Source of the DNA: Cherax quadricarinatus
Lineage: Eukaryota; Arthropoda; Malacostraca; Decapoda; Parastacidae
Direction of reading: 5' to 3'
Assembly (NCBI RefSeq): GCF_038502225.1
Contig: NC_091292.1
Location: forward strand, 47,829,928-47,893,927
DNA length: 64,000 nucleotides
In this document: in pieces, positions 11,456 through 25,102 of the stretch
Position numbering within the stretch: the stretch's first letter is position 1
Layout of the letters: every line of letters starts with the position of its first letter
Program-made: the position numbers and the translations under genes
Notes under the pieces: generated by a model
Database searches by the model: none
Told to the model about the DNA's origin: nothing
Seen by the model: the letters and a program-made list of their open reading frames with translations, nothing else

Positions 11456-13322
11456 GTGCTTCCTTGGATCACTGTTCATGCTTGCTCCTTCAAGCTTGTT
11501 AGTTACTTCCTTGGATCACTGTTCATGCTTGGTTCTTCAAGTGTTTGGTTCTTCCTTGGATAGTTTACCATACTGGGTCCTTCAAACTTGTTAGGTCCTT
11601 CCTTTGATCACTTTTCATGCTGCGTCCTTCAAGGTTGTTAGGTCCTTTCATGGATCGCTTTTCATGCTGGGTCCTTCAAGCTTGTTACGTCCTTCCTTGG
11701 ATCACTTTTTAAGGTGGGTCTTACAACGTTTTTAAATCCTTCCTTGGATCACTTTTCATGCTGGGTCCTTCAAGTTTGTTAGGTCTTTTCTTGGATCGCT
11801 TACCATGCTGGTCATTCAAGCTTGTTAGATCCTTCCTTGTATCACTTTTCATGCTGCGCCCTTAAATTTGTTAGGTCCTTCCTTTGATCGCTTTTGATGC
11901 TGGGTCATTCAAGCTTGTTAGGACCTTTTTCTGGATCACTTTTAATGCTGGGTCCTTCAACCTTGTTTAGGTCCTTCCTCGGATCACTTTTCAACTGGGT
12001 CTTAAAAGCTTGTTAGGTCTTTCTATGGATCACTTTTCATGCTGGGTCCTTCAAGCTTGTCATGTTCTTTTTGGTTCACTTTTCATGCTGTGTCATTCAA
12101 GGTTTTTAGTTCCTTTTTTTTGGATCACTTTTCATGCTGGGTCTTAAGAGCTTGTTAGGTCCTTCTTTGGATCACTTTTCATGATTGATCCTACAACCTT
12201 GTTAGGTCCTTCCTTGAATCACTTATCATGCTGGGTCCTCCAAGCTTGTTAGGTCCGTCCTTGGATTACTTTTCATACTGGGTCCCTCAAGCTTGTTAGG
12301 CCCTTTCTTGAATCGCTTTTCATGCTGGGTCTTTCAAGCTTGTTAGGTCTTTCCTTGGATCACTTTTCTTGCTTGGTCCTTCAAACTTTTTAGGTCCTTC
12401 CTTGAATCACTTTTCATGCGGGGTCCTTCAAGCTTGTTAGGACCTTCTTTGGATCAGTTTTCATGCTGCGTACTTCAAGCTTGTTAGGTCCTTCCTTGAA
12501 TCACTTTTTGTTCTGGGTCCTTTATGCTTGTTACCTCCTTCCTTATATCACTTTTCATGCTGGGATCCTTCAAACTCGTTAGGTCCTTCCTTGAATCACT
12601 ATTCCTGGTGGATAATTCAAGCTTGTTAGGTCATTCCTTCAATCACTTTTCATGCTGGGTCCTTAAAGCTTGTTACGTCATTCCGTGGATCACTTTTCCT
12701 CCTGGGTCCTTCAAACTTGTTAGGTCCTTCGTTGGATCACTTTTAATGTTGGGTCAGTCAAATTTGTTAGATAAATCCTTGGATCACTTTTCACTCTGGG
12801 TCCTTCAAGGTTGTTAGGTGTTACCTTGGATCACTTTTCATGCTGGGCCTTTAAGCTTGTTTTGGTCCTTCCTTGGATTACTTTTCATGCTCGGTCATTC
12901 AAGCCTGTTATGTGCTTCTTTTTATCACTTTTCATGCTGGGTCCGTCAAATTTGTTAGGTGAGTCCTTGGATCACTTTTCACGCTGGGTCTTCAAGCTTG
13001 TTGTATCCTTCCTTAGATAACTTTTCTTGCTGGGTCCTTCAAGATTGATAGGTCCTTCCTGGAATCACTTTTAATGTTGTGCCTTAAAGCTTGTTTAGGT
13101 CCTTCCTTGGATCACTTTTCATGCTGGGTTATTCAAGCCTGTTAGGTAGTTCTTTGGATGACTTTTCTTGCTGAGTCCTTTAAGCTTGTTAGGTCCTTTC
13201 TTGGATCGCTTTTCATAATGGGTCCTTCAAGCTTGTTAGGTCCGTCCTTGGATCACTTTTCATGCTGGGTCCTTCAAGCTTGTTAGGTCCTTCCTTGGAT
13301 CACTTTTCGTTCTGAGTCCTTT

Positions 13323-13712
13323 ATGCTTGTTTCGTCCTTCTTCCTATCACTTTTCATGCTGGGATTCTTCAAGTTTGATAGGTCCTTCCTTGAATCACTT
13401 TTCATGCGGGGATCTTTCAAGCTTGTTAGGTCTTTCGTTCGATCACTTTTCATGATGGGATCCTTCAAGCTTGTTATGTCCTTCCTTGGATCACTTTTCA
13501 TGCTGATTCTTTCAAGCTTGTTAGGTCTTTCTTTGGATCACTTTTCATGCTGGGTCCTTCAAGCTTGTCATGTCCTTCCTTGGATCACTTTTCATGATGT
13601 GTCCTTCAAGCTTGTTAGGTCCTTCTTTGGATCACTTTTCATGTTGCGTCATTCAAGCTTGTTACGTCCTTCCTTGAATTACTTTTCTTGCTGGGTCTTT
13701 CAAGCCCGTTAG
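13323..13712 (+). repeat. 48-bp unit variant block
   Basis: Three successive 48-bp units followed by 47-bp units. The plus strand is open for 129 codons and the minus strand for 72 (13283-13501). It sits 3012 bp before the next copy, the same spacing as the TTATGTGCTTCT landmark, so it belongs to the same higher-order unit. Confidence 0.75.
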
Positions 13713-16334
13713 GTCCTTCCTTGGATCACTGTTCATGCTTGGTCCTTCAAGCTTTTTAGTTACTTCCTTGGATCACTGTTAATGCTTGGTGCTTCAAGCT
13801 TGTTTGGTTCTTACTTGGATTGCTTACCATACTGGGTCCTTCAAACTTGTTAGGTCCTTCCTTTAATCACTTTTCATGCTGCGTCCTTCTAGGTTGTTAG
13901 GTCCTTTCATGGATCGCTTTTCATGCTGGGTCCTTCAAGCTTGTTACGTCCTTCCTTGGATCACTTTTTAATGTGGGTCCTACAGCCTTTTTAAATCCTT
14001 CCTTGGATCACTTTTCAAGCTGGGTCCATCAACTTGGTAAAGTCCTCCTTGGATCACTTTTCATGCTGGGTCCTTCAAGCTTGTTACGTCCTTCCTTGGA
14101 TCGCTTACCATGCTGGTCATTCAAGCTTGTTAGGTCCTTCCTTGTATCACTTTTCATGCTGCGTCCTTAAATTTGTTAGGTCCTTCCTTTGATCGCTTTT
14201 CATGCTAGGTCATTCAAGCTTGTTAGGACCTTTTTCTGGATCACTTTTCATGCTGGGTCCTTCAACCTTGTTTAGGTCCTTCCTTGGATCACTTTTCATC
14301 TGGGTCTTAAAAGCTTGTTAGGTCTTTCTTTGGATCACTTTTCAAGCTGGGTCCTTCAATCTCGTCATGTTCTTTTTGGTTCACTTTTCATGCTGTGTCA
14401 TTCAAGGTTTTTAGTTCTTTTTCTGGATCACTTTTCATGCTCGGTCTTAAAAGCTTGTTAGGTCCTTCCTTGGGTCACTTATCATGATTGATCCTACAAC
14501 CTTGTTAGGTCCTTCCATGGATCACTTTTCATGCTTGGTCATTAAAGATTGTTAGGTCATTCCTTTTATCACTTTTCATGCTGGGTCTTTCAAGCTTGTT
14601 AGGTCCTTCCTTGAATCGCGTATCATGCTGGGTCCTTCAAGCTTGTTAGTTCCTTTCTTGGATCACTTTTCATACTGGGTCCTTCAAGCTTGTTAGGCCC
14701 TTCCTTGAATCTCTTTTCATGCTGGGTCTTTCAAGCTTGTTAGGTCCTTCCTTGGATCACTTTTAATGCTGAGTCTTACAAGCTTATTTGGTCCTTCATA
14801 GGATCACTTTTCATGCTGGATCCATCAAGCTTGTGAGGTCCTTACTTGGAACAATTTTAATGCTTGGTCCTTCAAGCTTGTTAGGTCCTTCCTTGGATCA
14901 CTTTTAATGCTGGGTCTTTCAAGCTTGTTAGGTCCTTAGTTGAATCATTTTTCATGCTGGGTCATTCAAGCTCGTTATGTCCTTCCTTGGATCACTTTTC
15001 AATGATGGGTCCTTCAAGTTTGTTAGGTCCTTCTTTGGATCGCTTATTATGCTGGGTCCTTCAAGATTGTTAGATCCTTCCTTGGATCACTTTTCAATGC
15101 TGGGTCCTTCAAGTTTGTTAGGTCCTTGCTTTTGTCACGTTTCATGTTGGGTCCTTTAAGCTTGTTAGGTTCTTCCTTGGATCACTTTTCATGCTGTGTC
15201 CTTCAAGCTAGTTAGGTCCTTAGTTGAATCGTTTTTCATGCTGGGTCATTCAAGCTCGTTATGTCCTTCCTTGGATCACTTTTCAATGCTGGGTCCTTCA
15301 AGTTTGTTAGGTCCTTCTTTAGATCGCTTATTATACTGGGTCCTTCAAGATTGTTTGATCCTTCCTTGGATCACTTTTCAATGCTGGGATCTTCAAGTTT
15401 GTTAGGTCCTTGCTTGGGTCACGTTTCATGTTGGGTCCTTTAAGCTTGTTAGGTTCTTCCTTGGATCGCTTTTCATGCTGTGTCCTTCAAGCTTGTTAGG
15501 ACCTTCTTTGGATCAGTTTTCATGCTGCGTACTTCAAGCTTGTTAGGTCCTTCCTTGAATCACTTTTCGTTCTGGGTCCTTCATGCTTGTTATCTCCTTC
15601 CTTATATCACTTTTCATGCTGGGATCCTTCAAGCTCGTCAGGTCCTTCCTTGAATCACTATTCATGGTGGATAATTCAAGCTTGTTAGGTCATTCCTTGG
15701 ATCACTTTTCATGCTGGGTCCTTAAAGTTTGTTAAGTCATTCCGTGGATCACTTTTCCTGCTGGGTCCTTCAAACTTCTTAGGTCCTTCGTTGGATCACT
15801 TTTAATGCTGGGTCAGTCAAATTTGTTAGATAAATCCTTGGATCACTTTTCAATCTGGGTCCTTCAAGGTTGTTAGGTCTTACCTTGGATCACTTTTCAT
15901 GCTCGGTCATTCAAGCCTGTTATGTGCTTCTTTTTATCACTTTTCATGCTGGGTCCGTCAAATTTGTTTGGTGAGTCCTTGGATCACTTTTCACGCTTGG
16001 TCTTCAAGGTTGTTATATCCTTCCTTGGATCACTTTTCTTGCTGGGTCCTTCAAGATTGATAGGTCCTTCCTGGAATCACTTTTAGTGCTGGGCCTTAAA
16101 GCTTGTTTAGGTCCTTCCTTGGGTCACTTTTCATGCTGGATCATTCAATCCTGTTAGGTACTTCTTTGGATCACTTTTCTTGCTGAGTCCTTTAAGCTTG
16201 TTAGGTCCTTCCTTGGATCACTTTTCATACTGGGTCCTTCAAGCTTGTTAGGTCCGTCCTTGGATCACTTTTCATGCTGGATCCTTCAAGCTTGTTAGGT
16301 CCTTCCTTGGATCACTTTTAGTTCTGAGTCCTTT

Positions 16335-16724
16335 ATGCTTGTTTCGTCCCTCTTCCTATCAGTTTTCATGCTGGGATCCTTCAAGCTTGATAGGTCCTTC
16401 CTTGAATCACTTTTCATGCGGGGATCTTTCAAGCTTGTTAGGTCTTTCGTTCGATCACTTTTCATGATGGGATCCTTCAAGCTTGTTATGTCCTTCCTTG
16501 GATCACTTTTCATACTGGGTCTTTCAAGCTTGTTAGGTCTTTCTTTGGATCACTTTTCATGCTGGGTCCTTCAAGCTTGTCAGGTCCTTCCTTGGATCAC
16601 TTTTCATAATGTGTCCTTCAAGCTTGTTAGGTCCTTCTTTGGATCACTTTTCATGTTGCGTCATTCAAGCTTGTTACGTCCTTCCTTGAATCACTTTTCA
16701 TGCTGGGTCTTTCAAGCCCGTTAG
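16335..16724 (+). repeat. 48-bp unit variant block
   Basis: Same arrangement as at 13323, with open frames of 129 codons (plus) and 72 codons (minus, 16295-16513). It is followed 5269 bp downstream by another copy. Confidence 0.75.
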
Positions 16725-19718
16725 GTCCTTCCTTGGATCACTGTTCATGCTTGGTCCTTCAAGCTTTTTAGTTACTTCCTTGGATCTCTGCTAATGCTTG
16801 GTGCTTCAAGCTTGTTTGGTTCTTACTTGGATCGCTTACCATACTGGGTCCTTCAAACTTGTTAGGTCCTTCCTTTGATCACTTTTCATGCTGCGTCCTT
16901 CTAGGTTGTTAGGTCCTTTCATGGATCGCTTTTCATGCTGGGTCCTTCAAGCTTGTTACGTCCTTCCTTGGATCACTTTTTAAGGTGGGTCCTACAACCT
17001 TTTTAAATCCTTCCTTGGATCACTTTTCAAGCTGGGTCCATCAACTTGGTAAAGTCCTTCCTTGGATCACTTTTCATGCTGGGTCCTTCAAGCTTGTTAG
17101 GTCCTTCCTTGGATCGCTTACCATGCTGGTCATTCAAGCTTGTTAGGTCCTTCCTTGTATCACTTTACATGCTGCGCCCTTAAATTTGCTATATCCTTTC
17201 TTTGATCGCTTTTCATGCTAGGTCATTCAAGCTTGTTAGGACCTTTTTCTGGATCACTTTTCATGCTGGGTCCTTCAACCTTGTTTAGGTCCTTCGTTGG
17301 ATCACTTTTCATCTGGGTCTTAAAAGCTTGTTAGGTCTTTCTTTGGATCACTTCTCAAGCTGGGTCCTTCAAGCTTGTCATGTTCTTTTTGGTTCACTTT
17401 TCATGCTGTGTCATTCAAGGTTTTTAGTTCTTTTTCTGGATCACTTTTCATGCTGGGTGTTAAAAGCTTGTTAGGTCCTTCCTTGGATCACTTATCATGA
17501 TTGATCCTACAACCTTGTTAGGTCCTTCCATGGATCACTTTTCATGCTTGGTCATTAAAGATTGTTAGGTCATTCCTTGGATCACTTTTCATGCTGGGTC
17601 TTTCAAGCTTGTTAGGTCCTTCCTTGAATCGCTTATCATGCTGGGTCCTTCAAGCTTGTTAGGTCCTTCCTTGGATCACTTTTCATACTGGGTTCTTCAA
17701 GCTTGTTAGGCCCTTCCTTGAATCTCTTTTCATGCTGGGTCTTTCAAGCTTGTTAGGTCCTTCCTTGGATCACTTTTAATGCTGAGTCTTACAAGCTTAT
17801 TTGGTCCTTCATTGGATCACTTTTTATGCTGGATCCATCAAGCTTGTGAGGTCCTTACCTGGATCACTTTTAATTATTTTTCCTTCAAGCTTGTTAGGTC
17901 CTTCCTTGGATCACTTTTAATGCTGGGTCTTTCAAGCTAGTTAGGTCCTTAGTTGAATCACTTTTCATGCTGGGTCATTCAAGCTCGTTATGTCCTACCT
18001 TGGATCACTTTTCAATGCTGGGTCCTTCAAGTTTGTTAGGTCCTTCTTTGGATCGCTTATTATGCTGGGTCCTTCAAGATTGTTAGATCCTTCCTTGGAT
18101 CACTTTTCAATGCTGGGTCCTTCAAGTTTTTAGGTCCTTGCTTGGGTCACGTTTCATGTTGGGTCCTTTAAGCTTGTTAAGTTCTTCCTTGGATCACTTT
18201 TCATGCTGTGTCCTTCAAGCTTGTTAGGTCATTTCTTGGATCATTTTTAATGCTGGGTCCGTCAAATTTGTTAGATCACTCCTTGGATCACTTTTCACTC
18301 TGGGTCCTTCAAGGTTGTTAGGTCCTACCTTGGATCACTTTTCATGCTGGGCCTTTAAGCTTGTTTTGGTCCTTCCTTGGATCACTTTTCATGCTCGGTC
18401 ATTCAAGCCTGTTATGTGCTTCTTTTTATCACTTTTCATGATGGGTCCGTCAAATTTGTTAGGTGAGTCCTTGGATCAATTTTCACGCTGGTCCTTCAAG
18501 CTTGTTATATCCTTCCTTTGATCACTTTTCTTGCTGGGTCCTTCAAGATTGATAGGTCCTTCCTGGAATCACTTTTAATGCTGGGCCTTTAAGCTTGTTT
18601 AGGTCCTTCCTTGGATAACTTTTCATGTCTGGGTCATTCAAGAATGTTAGGTACTTCTTTGGATCACTTTTCTTGCTGAGTCCTTTAAGCTTGTTAGATC
18701 CTTCCTTGGATCACTTTTCACAATGTGTCCTTCAAGCTTGTTAGGTCCTTCCTTGGATCACTTTTCGTTCCGGGTCCTTTATGCTTGTTAAGTCCTAGTT
18801 CCTATCACTTTTCGTGCTGGGGTCCTTCAAGCTTTTTAGGTCCTTCCTTGAATCACTTTTCATGCGGGTATGTTTCAAGCTTGTTAGGTCTTTCGTTCGA
18901 TCACTTTTCGTGATGGGATCCTTCAAGCTTTTCATGTCCTTCCTTGGATCACTTGTCATGCTGGGTCTTTCAAGCTTGTTAGGTCTTTGTTTGGATCACT
19001 TTTCATGCTGGGTCCTTTAAGCTTGTCAGGTCCTTCCTTTGATCACTTTTCATGATATGTCCTTCAAGCTTGCTAGGTCCTTCTTTGGATCACTTTTCAT
19101 GTTGCGTCCTTCAAGCTTGTTACGTCCTTCCTTGAATGACTTTTCATGCTGGGCCTTTCAAGCCCTCTAGGTCCTTCCTTAGATCACTGTTCATGCTTGG
19201 TCCTTCAAGCTTGTTAGTTAATTCCTTGGATCACTGTTCATGCTTGGTGCTTGTTTGGTTCTTCCTTGGATCGCTTACCTTACTGGGTCCTTCAAATTTG
19301 TTAGGTCCTTCCTTTGATCACTTTTCATGCTGCGTCCTTCTAGGTTGTTAGGTCCTTTCATGGATCGCTTTTCATGCTGGGTCCTTCAAGCTTGTTACGT
19401 CCTTCCTTGGATCACTTTTTAAGGTGGGTCCTACAACCTTTTTAGATCCGTCCTTGGATCACTTTTCAAGCTGGGTCCTTCAACTTGGTAAAGTCCTTCC
19501 TTGTATCACTTTTCATGCTGGGTCCTTCAAGCTTGTTAGGTCCTTCCTTGGATCGCTTACCATGCTGGTCATTCAAGCTTGTTAGGTTCTTCCTTGTATC
19601 ACTTTTCATGCTGCGCCCTTAAATTTGTTAGGTCCTTCCTTTGATCGCTTTTCATGCTGGGTCATTCGAGCTTGTTAGGACCTTTTTTTGGATGACGTTT
19701 CATGCTAGGTCCTTCAAT

Positions 19719-19734
19719 CATGTTTACATGTTTA
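19719..19734 (+). repeat. Private 8-bp tandem duplication (CATGTTTA x2)
   Basis: Other copies of this unit read CCATGTTTAGG (for example near 24,658). Only this one has CATGTTTA twice. It is a small, recent marker distinguishing this copy from its partner at about 37.4 kb. Confidence 0.8.
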
Positions 19735-21603
19735 GGTCCTTCCTTGGATCACTTTTCATCTGGGTCTTAAAAGCTTGTTAAGTCTTTCTTTGGAACACTT
19801 TTCATGCTGGGTCCTTCTAGCTTGTCATGTTCTTTTTGGTTCACTTTTCATGCTCTGTCATTCACGGTTTTTAGAGCCTTTTCTGGATCACTTTTCATGT
19901 TGGGTCTTAAAAGCTTGTTAAGTCCTTCCTTGGATCACTTATCATGATTGATCCTACAACCTTGTTAGGTCCTTCCATGGATCACTTTTCATGCTTGGTC
20001 CTTAAAGATTGTTAGGTCATTCCTTGGATCACTTTTCATGCTGGGTCTTTCAAGCTTGTTAGGTCCTCCTTGAATCGCTTATCATGCTGGGTCCTTCAAG
20101 CTTGTTAGGTCCTTCCTTGGATCACTTTTCATGCTGGATCCATCAAGCTTGTGAGGTCCTTACTTGGAACAATTTTAATGCTTGGTCCTTCAAGCTTGTT
20201 AGGTCCTTCCTTGGATCACTTTTAATGCTGGGTCTTTCAAGCTTGTTAGGACCTTAGTTGAATCACTTTTCATGCTGGGTCATTCAAGCTCGTTATGTCC
20301 TTCCTTGGATCACTTTTCGATGCTGGGTCCTTCAAGTTTGTTAGGTCCTTCTTTGGATCGCTTATTATGCTGGGTCCTTCAAGATTGTTAGATCCTTCCT
20401 TGGATCACTTTTCAATGCTGGGTCCTTCAAGTTTGTTAGGTCCTTGCTTGGGTCACGTTTCATGTTGGGTCCTTTAAGCTTGTTAGGTTCTTCCTTGGAT
20501 CACTTTTCATGCTGTGTCCTTCAAGGTAGATAGGTCCTTAGTTGAATCACTTTTCATGCTGGGTCATTTAAGCTCGTTATGTCCTTCCTTGTATCACTTT
20601 TCAATGCTGGTCCTTCAAGTTTGTTAGGTCCTTCTTTGGATCGCTTATTATGCTGGGTCCTTCAAGATTGTTAGATCCTTCCTTGGATCACTTTTCAATG
20701 CTGGGTCCTTCAAGTTTGTTAGGTCCTTGCATGGGTCAGGTTTCATGTTGGGTCCTTTAAGCTTGTTAGGTTCTTCCTTGGATCACTTTTCATGCTGTGT
20801 CCTTCAAGCTTGTTAGGACCTTCTTTGGATCAGTTTTCATGCTGCGTACTTCAAGCTTGTTAGGTCCTTCCTTGAATCACTTTTCGTTCTGGGTCCTTTA
20901 TGCTTGTTACCTCCTTCCTTATATCACTTTTCATGCTGGGATCCTTCAAGCTCGTCAGGTCCTTCCTTGAATCACTATTCATGGTGGATAATTCAAGCTT
21001 GTTAGGTCATTCCGTGGATCACTTTTCCTGCTGGGTCCTTCAAACTTGTTAGGTCCTTCGTTGGATCACTTTTAATGCTGGGTCAGTCAAATTTGTTAGA
21101 TAAATCCTTGGATCACTTTTCACTCTGGGTCCTTCAACGTTGTTAGGTCTTACCTTGGATCACTTTTCATGCTCGGTCATTCAAGCCTGTTATGTGCTTC
21201 TTTTTATCACTTTTCATGCTGGGTCCGTCAAATTTGTTAGGTGAGTCCTTGGATCACTTTTCACGCTTGGTCTTCAAGGTTGTTATATCCTTTCTTGGAT
21301 CACTTTTCTTGCTGGGTCCTTCAAGATTGATAGGTCCTTCCTGGAATCACTTTTAGTGCTGGGCCTTAAAGCTTGTTTAGGTCCTTCCTTGGGTCACTTT
21401 TCATGCTGGATCATTCAATCCTGTTAGGTACTTCTTTGATCACTTTTCTTGCTGAGTCCTTTAAGCTTGTTAGGTCCTTCCTTGGATCACTTTTCATAAT
21501 GGGTCCTTCAAGCTTGTTAGGTCCGTCCTTGGATCACTTTTCATGCTGGATCCTTCAAGCTTGTTAGGTCCTTCCTTGGATCACTTTTCGTTCTGAGTCC
21601 TTT

Positions 21604-21993
21604 ATGCTTGTTTCGTCCCTCTTCCTATCAGTTTTCATGCTGGGATCCTTCAAGCTTGATAGGTCCTTCCTTGAATCACTTTTCATGCGGGGATCTTTCA
21701 AGCTTGTTAGGTCTTTCGTTCGATCACTTTTCATGATGGGATCCTTCAAGCTTGTTATGTCCTTCCTTGGATCACTTTTCATACTGGGTCTTTCAAGCTT
21801 GTTAGGTCTTTCTTTGGATCACTTTTCATGCTGGGTCCTTCAAGCTTGTCAGGTCCTTTCTTGGATCACTTTTCATAATGTGTCCTTCAAGCTTGTTAGG
21901 TCCTTCTTTGGATCACTTTTCACGTTGCGTCATTCAAGCTTGTTACGTCCTTCCTTGAATCACTTTTCATGCTGGGTCTTTCAAGCCCGTTAG
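21604..21993 (+). repeat. 48-bp unit variant block
   Basis: Copy with minus-strand frame 21564-21782 made of 16-residue repeats (MKSDPRKDITSLKDPI, MKSDRTKDLTSLKDPR and so on) and a plus-strand frame of 129 codons. Nearly identical to 16335-16724 and 39188-39577. No coding role is supported: there is no splice, leader or similarity signal, and the residue changes between copies do not look constrained. Confidence 0.75.
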
Positions 21994-24954
21994 GTCCTTC
22001 CTTGGATCACTGTTCATGCTTGGTCCTTCAAGCTTTTTAGTTACTTCCTTGGATCTCTGTTAATGCTTGGTGCTTCAAGCTTGTTTGGTTCCTACTTGGA
22101 TCGCTTACCATACTGGGTCCTTCAAACTTGTTAGGTCCTTCCTTTGATCATTTTTCCTGCTGCGTCCTTCTTGGTTGTTAGGTCCTTTCATGGATCGTTT
22201 TTCATGCTGGGTTCTTCAAGCTTGTTACGTCCTTCCTTGGATCACTTTTTAAGGTGGGTCCTACAACCTTTTTAAATCATTCCTTGGATCACTTTTCAAG
22301 CTGGGTCCATCAACTTGGTAAAGTCCTTCCTTGTATCACTTTTCATGCTGGGTCCTTCAAGCTTGTTAGGTCCTTCCTTGGATCGCTTACCATGCTGGTC
22401 ATTCAAGCTTGTTAGGTCCTTCCTTGTATCACTTTTCATGCTGCGCCCTTAAATTTGTTAGATCCTTCCTTTGATCGCTTTTCATGCTAGGTCATTCAAG
22501 CTTGTTAGGATCTTTTTCTGGATCACTTTTCATGCTGGGTCCTTCAACCTTGTTTAGGTCCTTCCTTGGATCACTTTTCATCTGGGTCTTAAAAGCTTGT
22601 TAGGTCTTTCTTTGGATCACTTTTCAAGCTGGGTCCTTCAAGCTTGTCATGTTCTTTTTGGTTCACTTTTCATGCTGTGTCATTCAAGGTTTTTAGTTCT
22701 TTTTCTGGATCACTTTTCATGCTGGGTGTTAAAAGCTTGTTAGGTCCTTCCTTGGATCACTTATCATGATTGATCCTACAACCTTGTTAGGTCCTTCCAT
22801 GGATCACTTTTCATGCTTGGTCATTAAAGATTGTTAGGTCATTCCTTGAATCGCTTATCATGCTGGGTCCTTCAAGCTTGTTAGGTCCTTCCTTTGATCA
22901 CTTTTCATACTGGGTCCTTCAAGCTTGTTAGGCCCTTCCTTGAATCTCTTTTCTTGCTGGGTCTTTCAAGGTTCTTAGGTCCTTCCTTGGATCACTTTTA
23001 ATGCTGAGTCTTACAAGCTTATTTGGTCCTTCATTGGATCACTTTTCATGCTGGATCCATCAAGCTTGTGAGGTCCTTACCTGGATCACTTTTAATTCTT
23101 TTTCATTCAAGCTTGTTAGGTCCTTCCTTGGATCACTTTTAATGCTGGGTCTTTCAAGCTAGTTAGGTCCTTAGTTGAATCACTTTTCATGCTGGGTCAT
23201 TCAAGCTCGTTATGTCCTACCTTGGATCACTTTTCAATGCTGGGTCCTTCAAGATTGTTAGATCCTTCCTTGGATCACTTTTCAATGCAGGGTCCTTCAA
23301 GTTTTTAGGTCCTTGCTTGGGTCACGTTTCATGTTGGGTCCTTTAAGCTTGTTAGGTTCTTCGTTGAATCACTTTTCATGCTGTGTCCTTCAAGCTTGTT
23401 AGGTCATTTCTTGGATCACTTTTAATGCTGGGTCCGTCAAATTTGTTAGATCACTCCTTGGATCACTTTTCACTCTGGGTCCTTCAAGGTTGTTAGGTCC
23501 TACCTTGGATCACTTTTCATGCTGGGCCTTTAAGCTTGTTTTGGTCCTTCCTTGGATCACTTTTCATGCTCGGTCATTCAAGCCTGTTATGTGCTTCTTT
23601 TTATCACTTTTCATGATGGGTCCGTCAAATTTGTTAGGTGAGTCCTTGTTTCACTTTTCACGCTGGTCCTTCAAGCTTGTTATATCCTTCCTTGGATCAC
23701 TTTTCTTGCTGGGTCCTTCAAGATTGATAGGTCCTTCCTGGAATCACTTTTAATGCTGGGCCTTTAAGCTTGTTTAGGTCCTTCCTTGGATCACTTTTCA
23801 TGTCTGGGTCATTCAAGCCTCTTAGGTACTTCTTTGGATCACTTTTCTTGCTGAGTCCTTTAAGCTTGTTAGGTCCTTCCTTGGATCACTTTTCACAATG
23901 TGTCCTTCAAGCTTGTTAGGTCCTTCCTTGGATCACTTTTCTTTCTGGGTCCTTTATGCTTGTTAAGTCCTAGTTCCTATCACTTTTCATGCTGGGATCC
24001 TTCAAACTTTTTAGGTCCTTCCTTGAATCACTTTTCATGTGGGGATGTTTCAAGCTTGTTAGGTCTTTCGTTCGATCACTTTTCGTGATGGGATCCTTCA
24101 AGCTTTTCATGTCCTTCCTTAGATCACTGTTCATGCTTGGTCCTTCAAGCTTGTTAGTTAATTCCTTGGATCACTGTTCATGCTTGGTGCTTGTTTGGTT
24201 CTTCCTTGGATCGCTTACCTTACTGGGTCCTTCAAACTTGTTAGGTCCTTCCTTTGATCACTTTTCATGCTGCGTCCTTCTAGGTTGTTAGGTCCTTTCA
24301 TGGATCGCTTTTCATGCTGGGTCCTTCAAGCTTGTTACGTCCTTCCTTGGATCACTTTTTAAGGTGGGTCCTACAACCTTTTTAGGTCCGTCTTTGGATC
24401 ACTTTTCAAGCTGGGTCCTTCAACTTGGTAAAGTCCTTCCTTGGATCACTTTTCATGCTGGGTCCTTCAAGCTTGTTAGGTCCTTCCTTGGATCGCTTAC
24501 CATGCTGGTCATTCAAGCTTGTTAGGTTCTTCCTTGTATCACTTTTCATGCTGCGCCCTTAAATTTGTTAGGTCCTTCCTTTGATCGCTTTTCATGCTGG
24601 GTCATTCAAGGTTGTTAGGACCTTTTTCTGGATCACTTTTCATGCTAGGTCCTTCAACCATGTTTAGGTCCTTCCTTGGATCACTTTTCATCTGGGTCTT
24701 AAAAGCTTGTTAGGTCTTTCTTTGGAACACTTTTCATGCTGGGTCCTTCTAGCTTGTCATGTTCTTTTCGGTTCACTTTTCATGCTGTGTCATTCAAGGT
24801 TTTTAGTTCTTTTTCTGGATCACTTTTCATGCTGGGTGTTAAAATCTTGCTAGGTCCTTCCTTGGATCACTTATCATGATTGATCCTACAACCTTGTTAG
24901 GTCCTTCCGTGGATCACTTTTCATGCTTGGTCATTAAAGATTGTTAGGTCATTC

Positions 24955-24966
24955 CTTGAATCACTT
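24955..24966 (+). repeat. Target-site duplication, left (CTTGAATCACTT)
   Basis: This 12-base satellite segment is repeated at 25091-25102, directly flanking the 124-bp insert. The empty site in the sister unit near 28,185-28,200 has it once. Confidence 0.85.
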
Positions 24967-25090
24967 GACTCAAGAAATCGTAATGACACGATTGCAAATA
25001 AACCATACCCCCGGCCGGGATTGAACCCGCGGTCATAGAGTCTCAAAACTCCAGCCCGCGGGGTTCAATCCCGGCTGGGGGAATGGTTTT
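24967..25090 (-). mobile_element. tRNA-like fold-back short retroposon (SINE-like), copy 1
   Basis: A 124-bp insert with a base composition unlike the satellite. Two arms, 25000-25032 and 25056-25089, are inverted repeats with few mismatches around a 23-base loop. Each arm contains a Pol III B-box match: GGTTCAATCCC at 25062-25072 (plus) and its complement at 25017-25027. Read on the minus strand, the loop resembles an anticodon arm (TGGAG and CTCTA pair around TTTTGAGA), followed by a T-arm-like segment and then a tail running GCAATCGTGTCATTACG. From memory, similar sequence is common in decapod genomes. A 12-bp target duplication supports retroposition. It is not a working tRNA gene, because the 5' acceptor and D arm are missing. 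The exact family is unconfirmed. Confidence 0.75.
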
Positions 25091-25102
25091 CTTGAATCAC
25101 TT
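25091..25102 (+). repeat. Target-site duplication, right (CTTGAATCACTT)
   Basis: Partner of 24955-24966. After it the satellite continues as in the empty site (TTCATGCTGGGTC). Confidence 0.85.

Noticed and set aside
24967..25090. Functional tRNA gene
   Set aside because: B boxes and an anticodon-like arm are present, but there is no proper acceptor stem or D arm, and target duplications show a retroposon.
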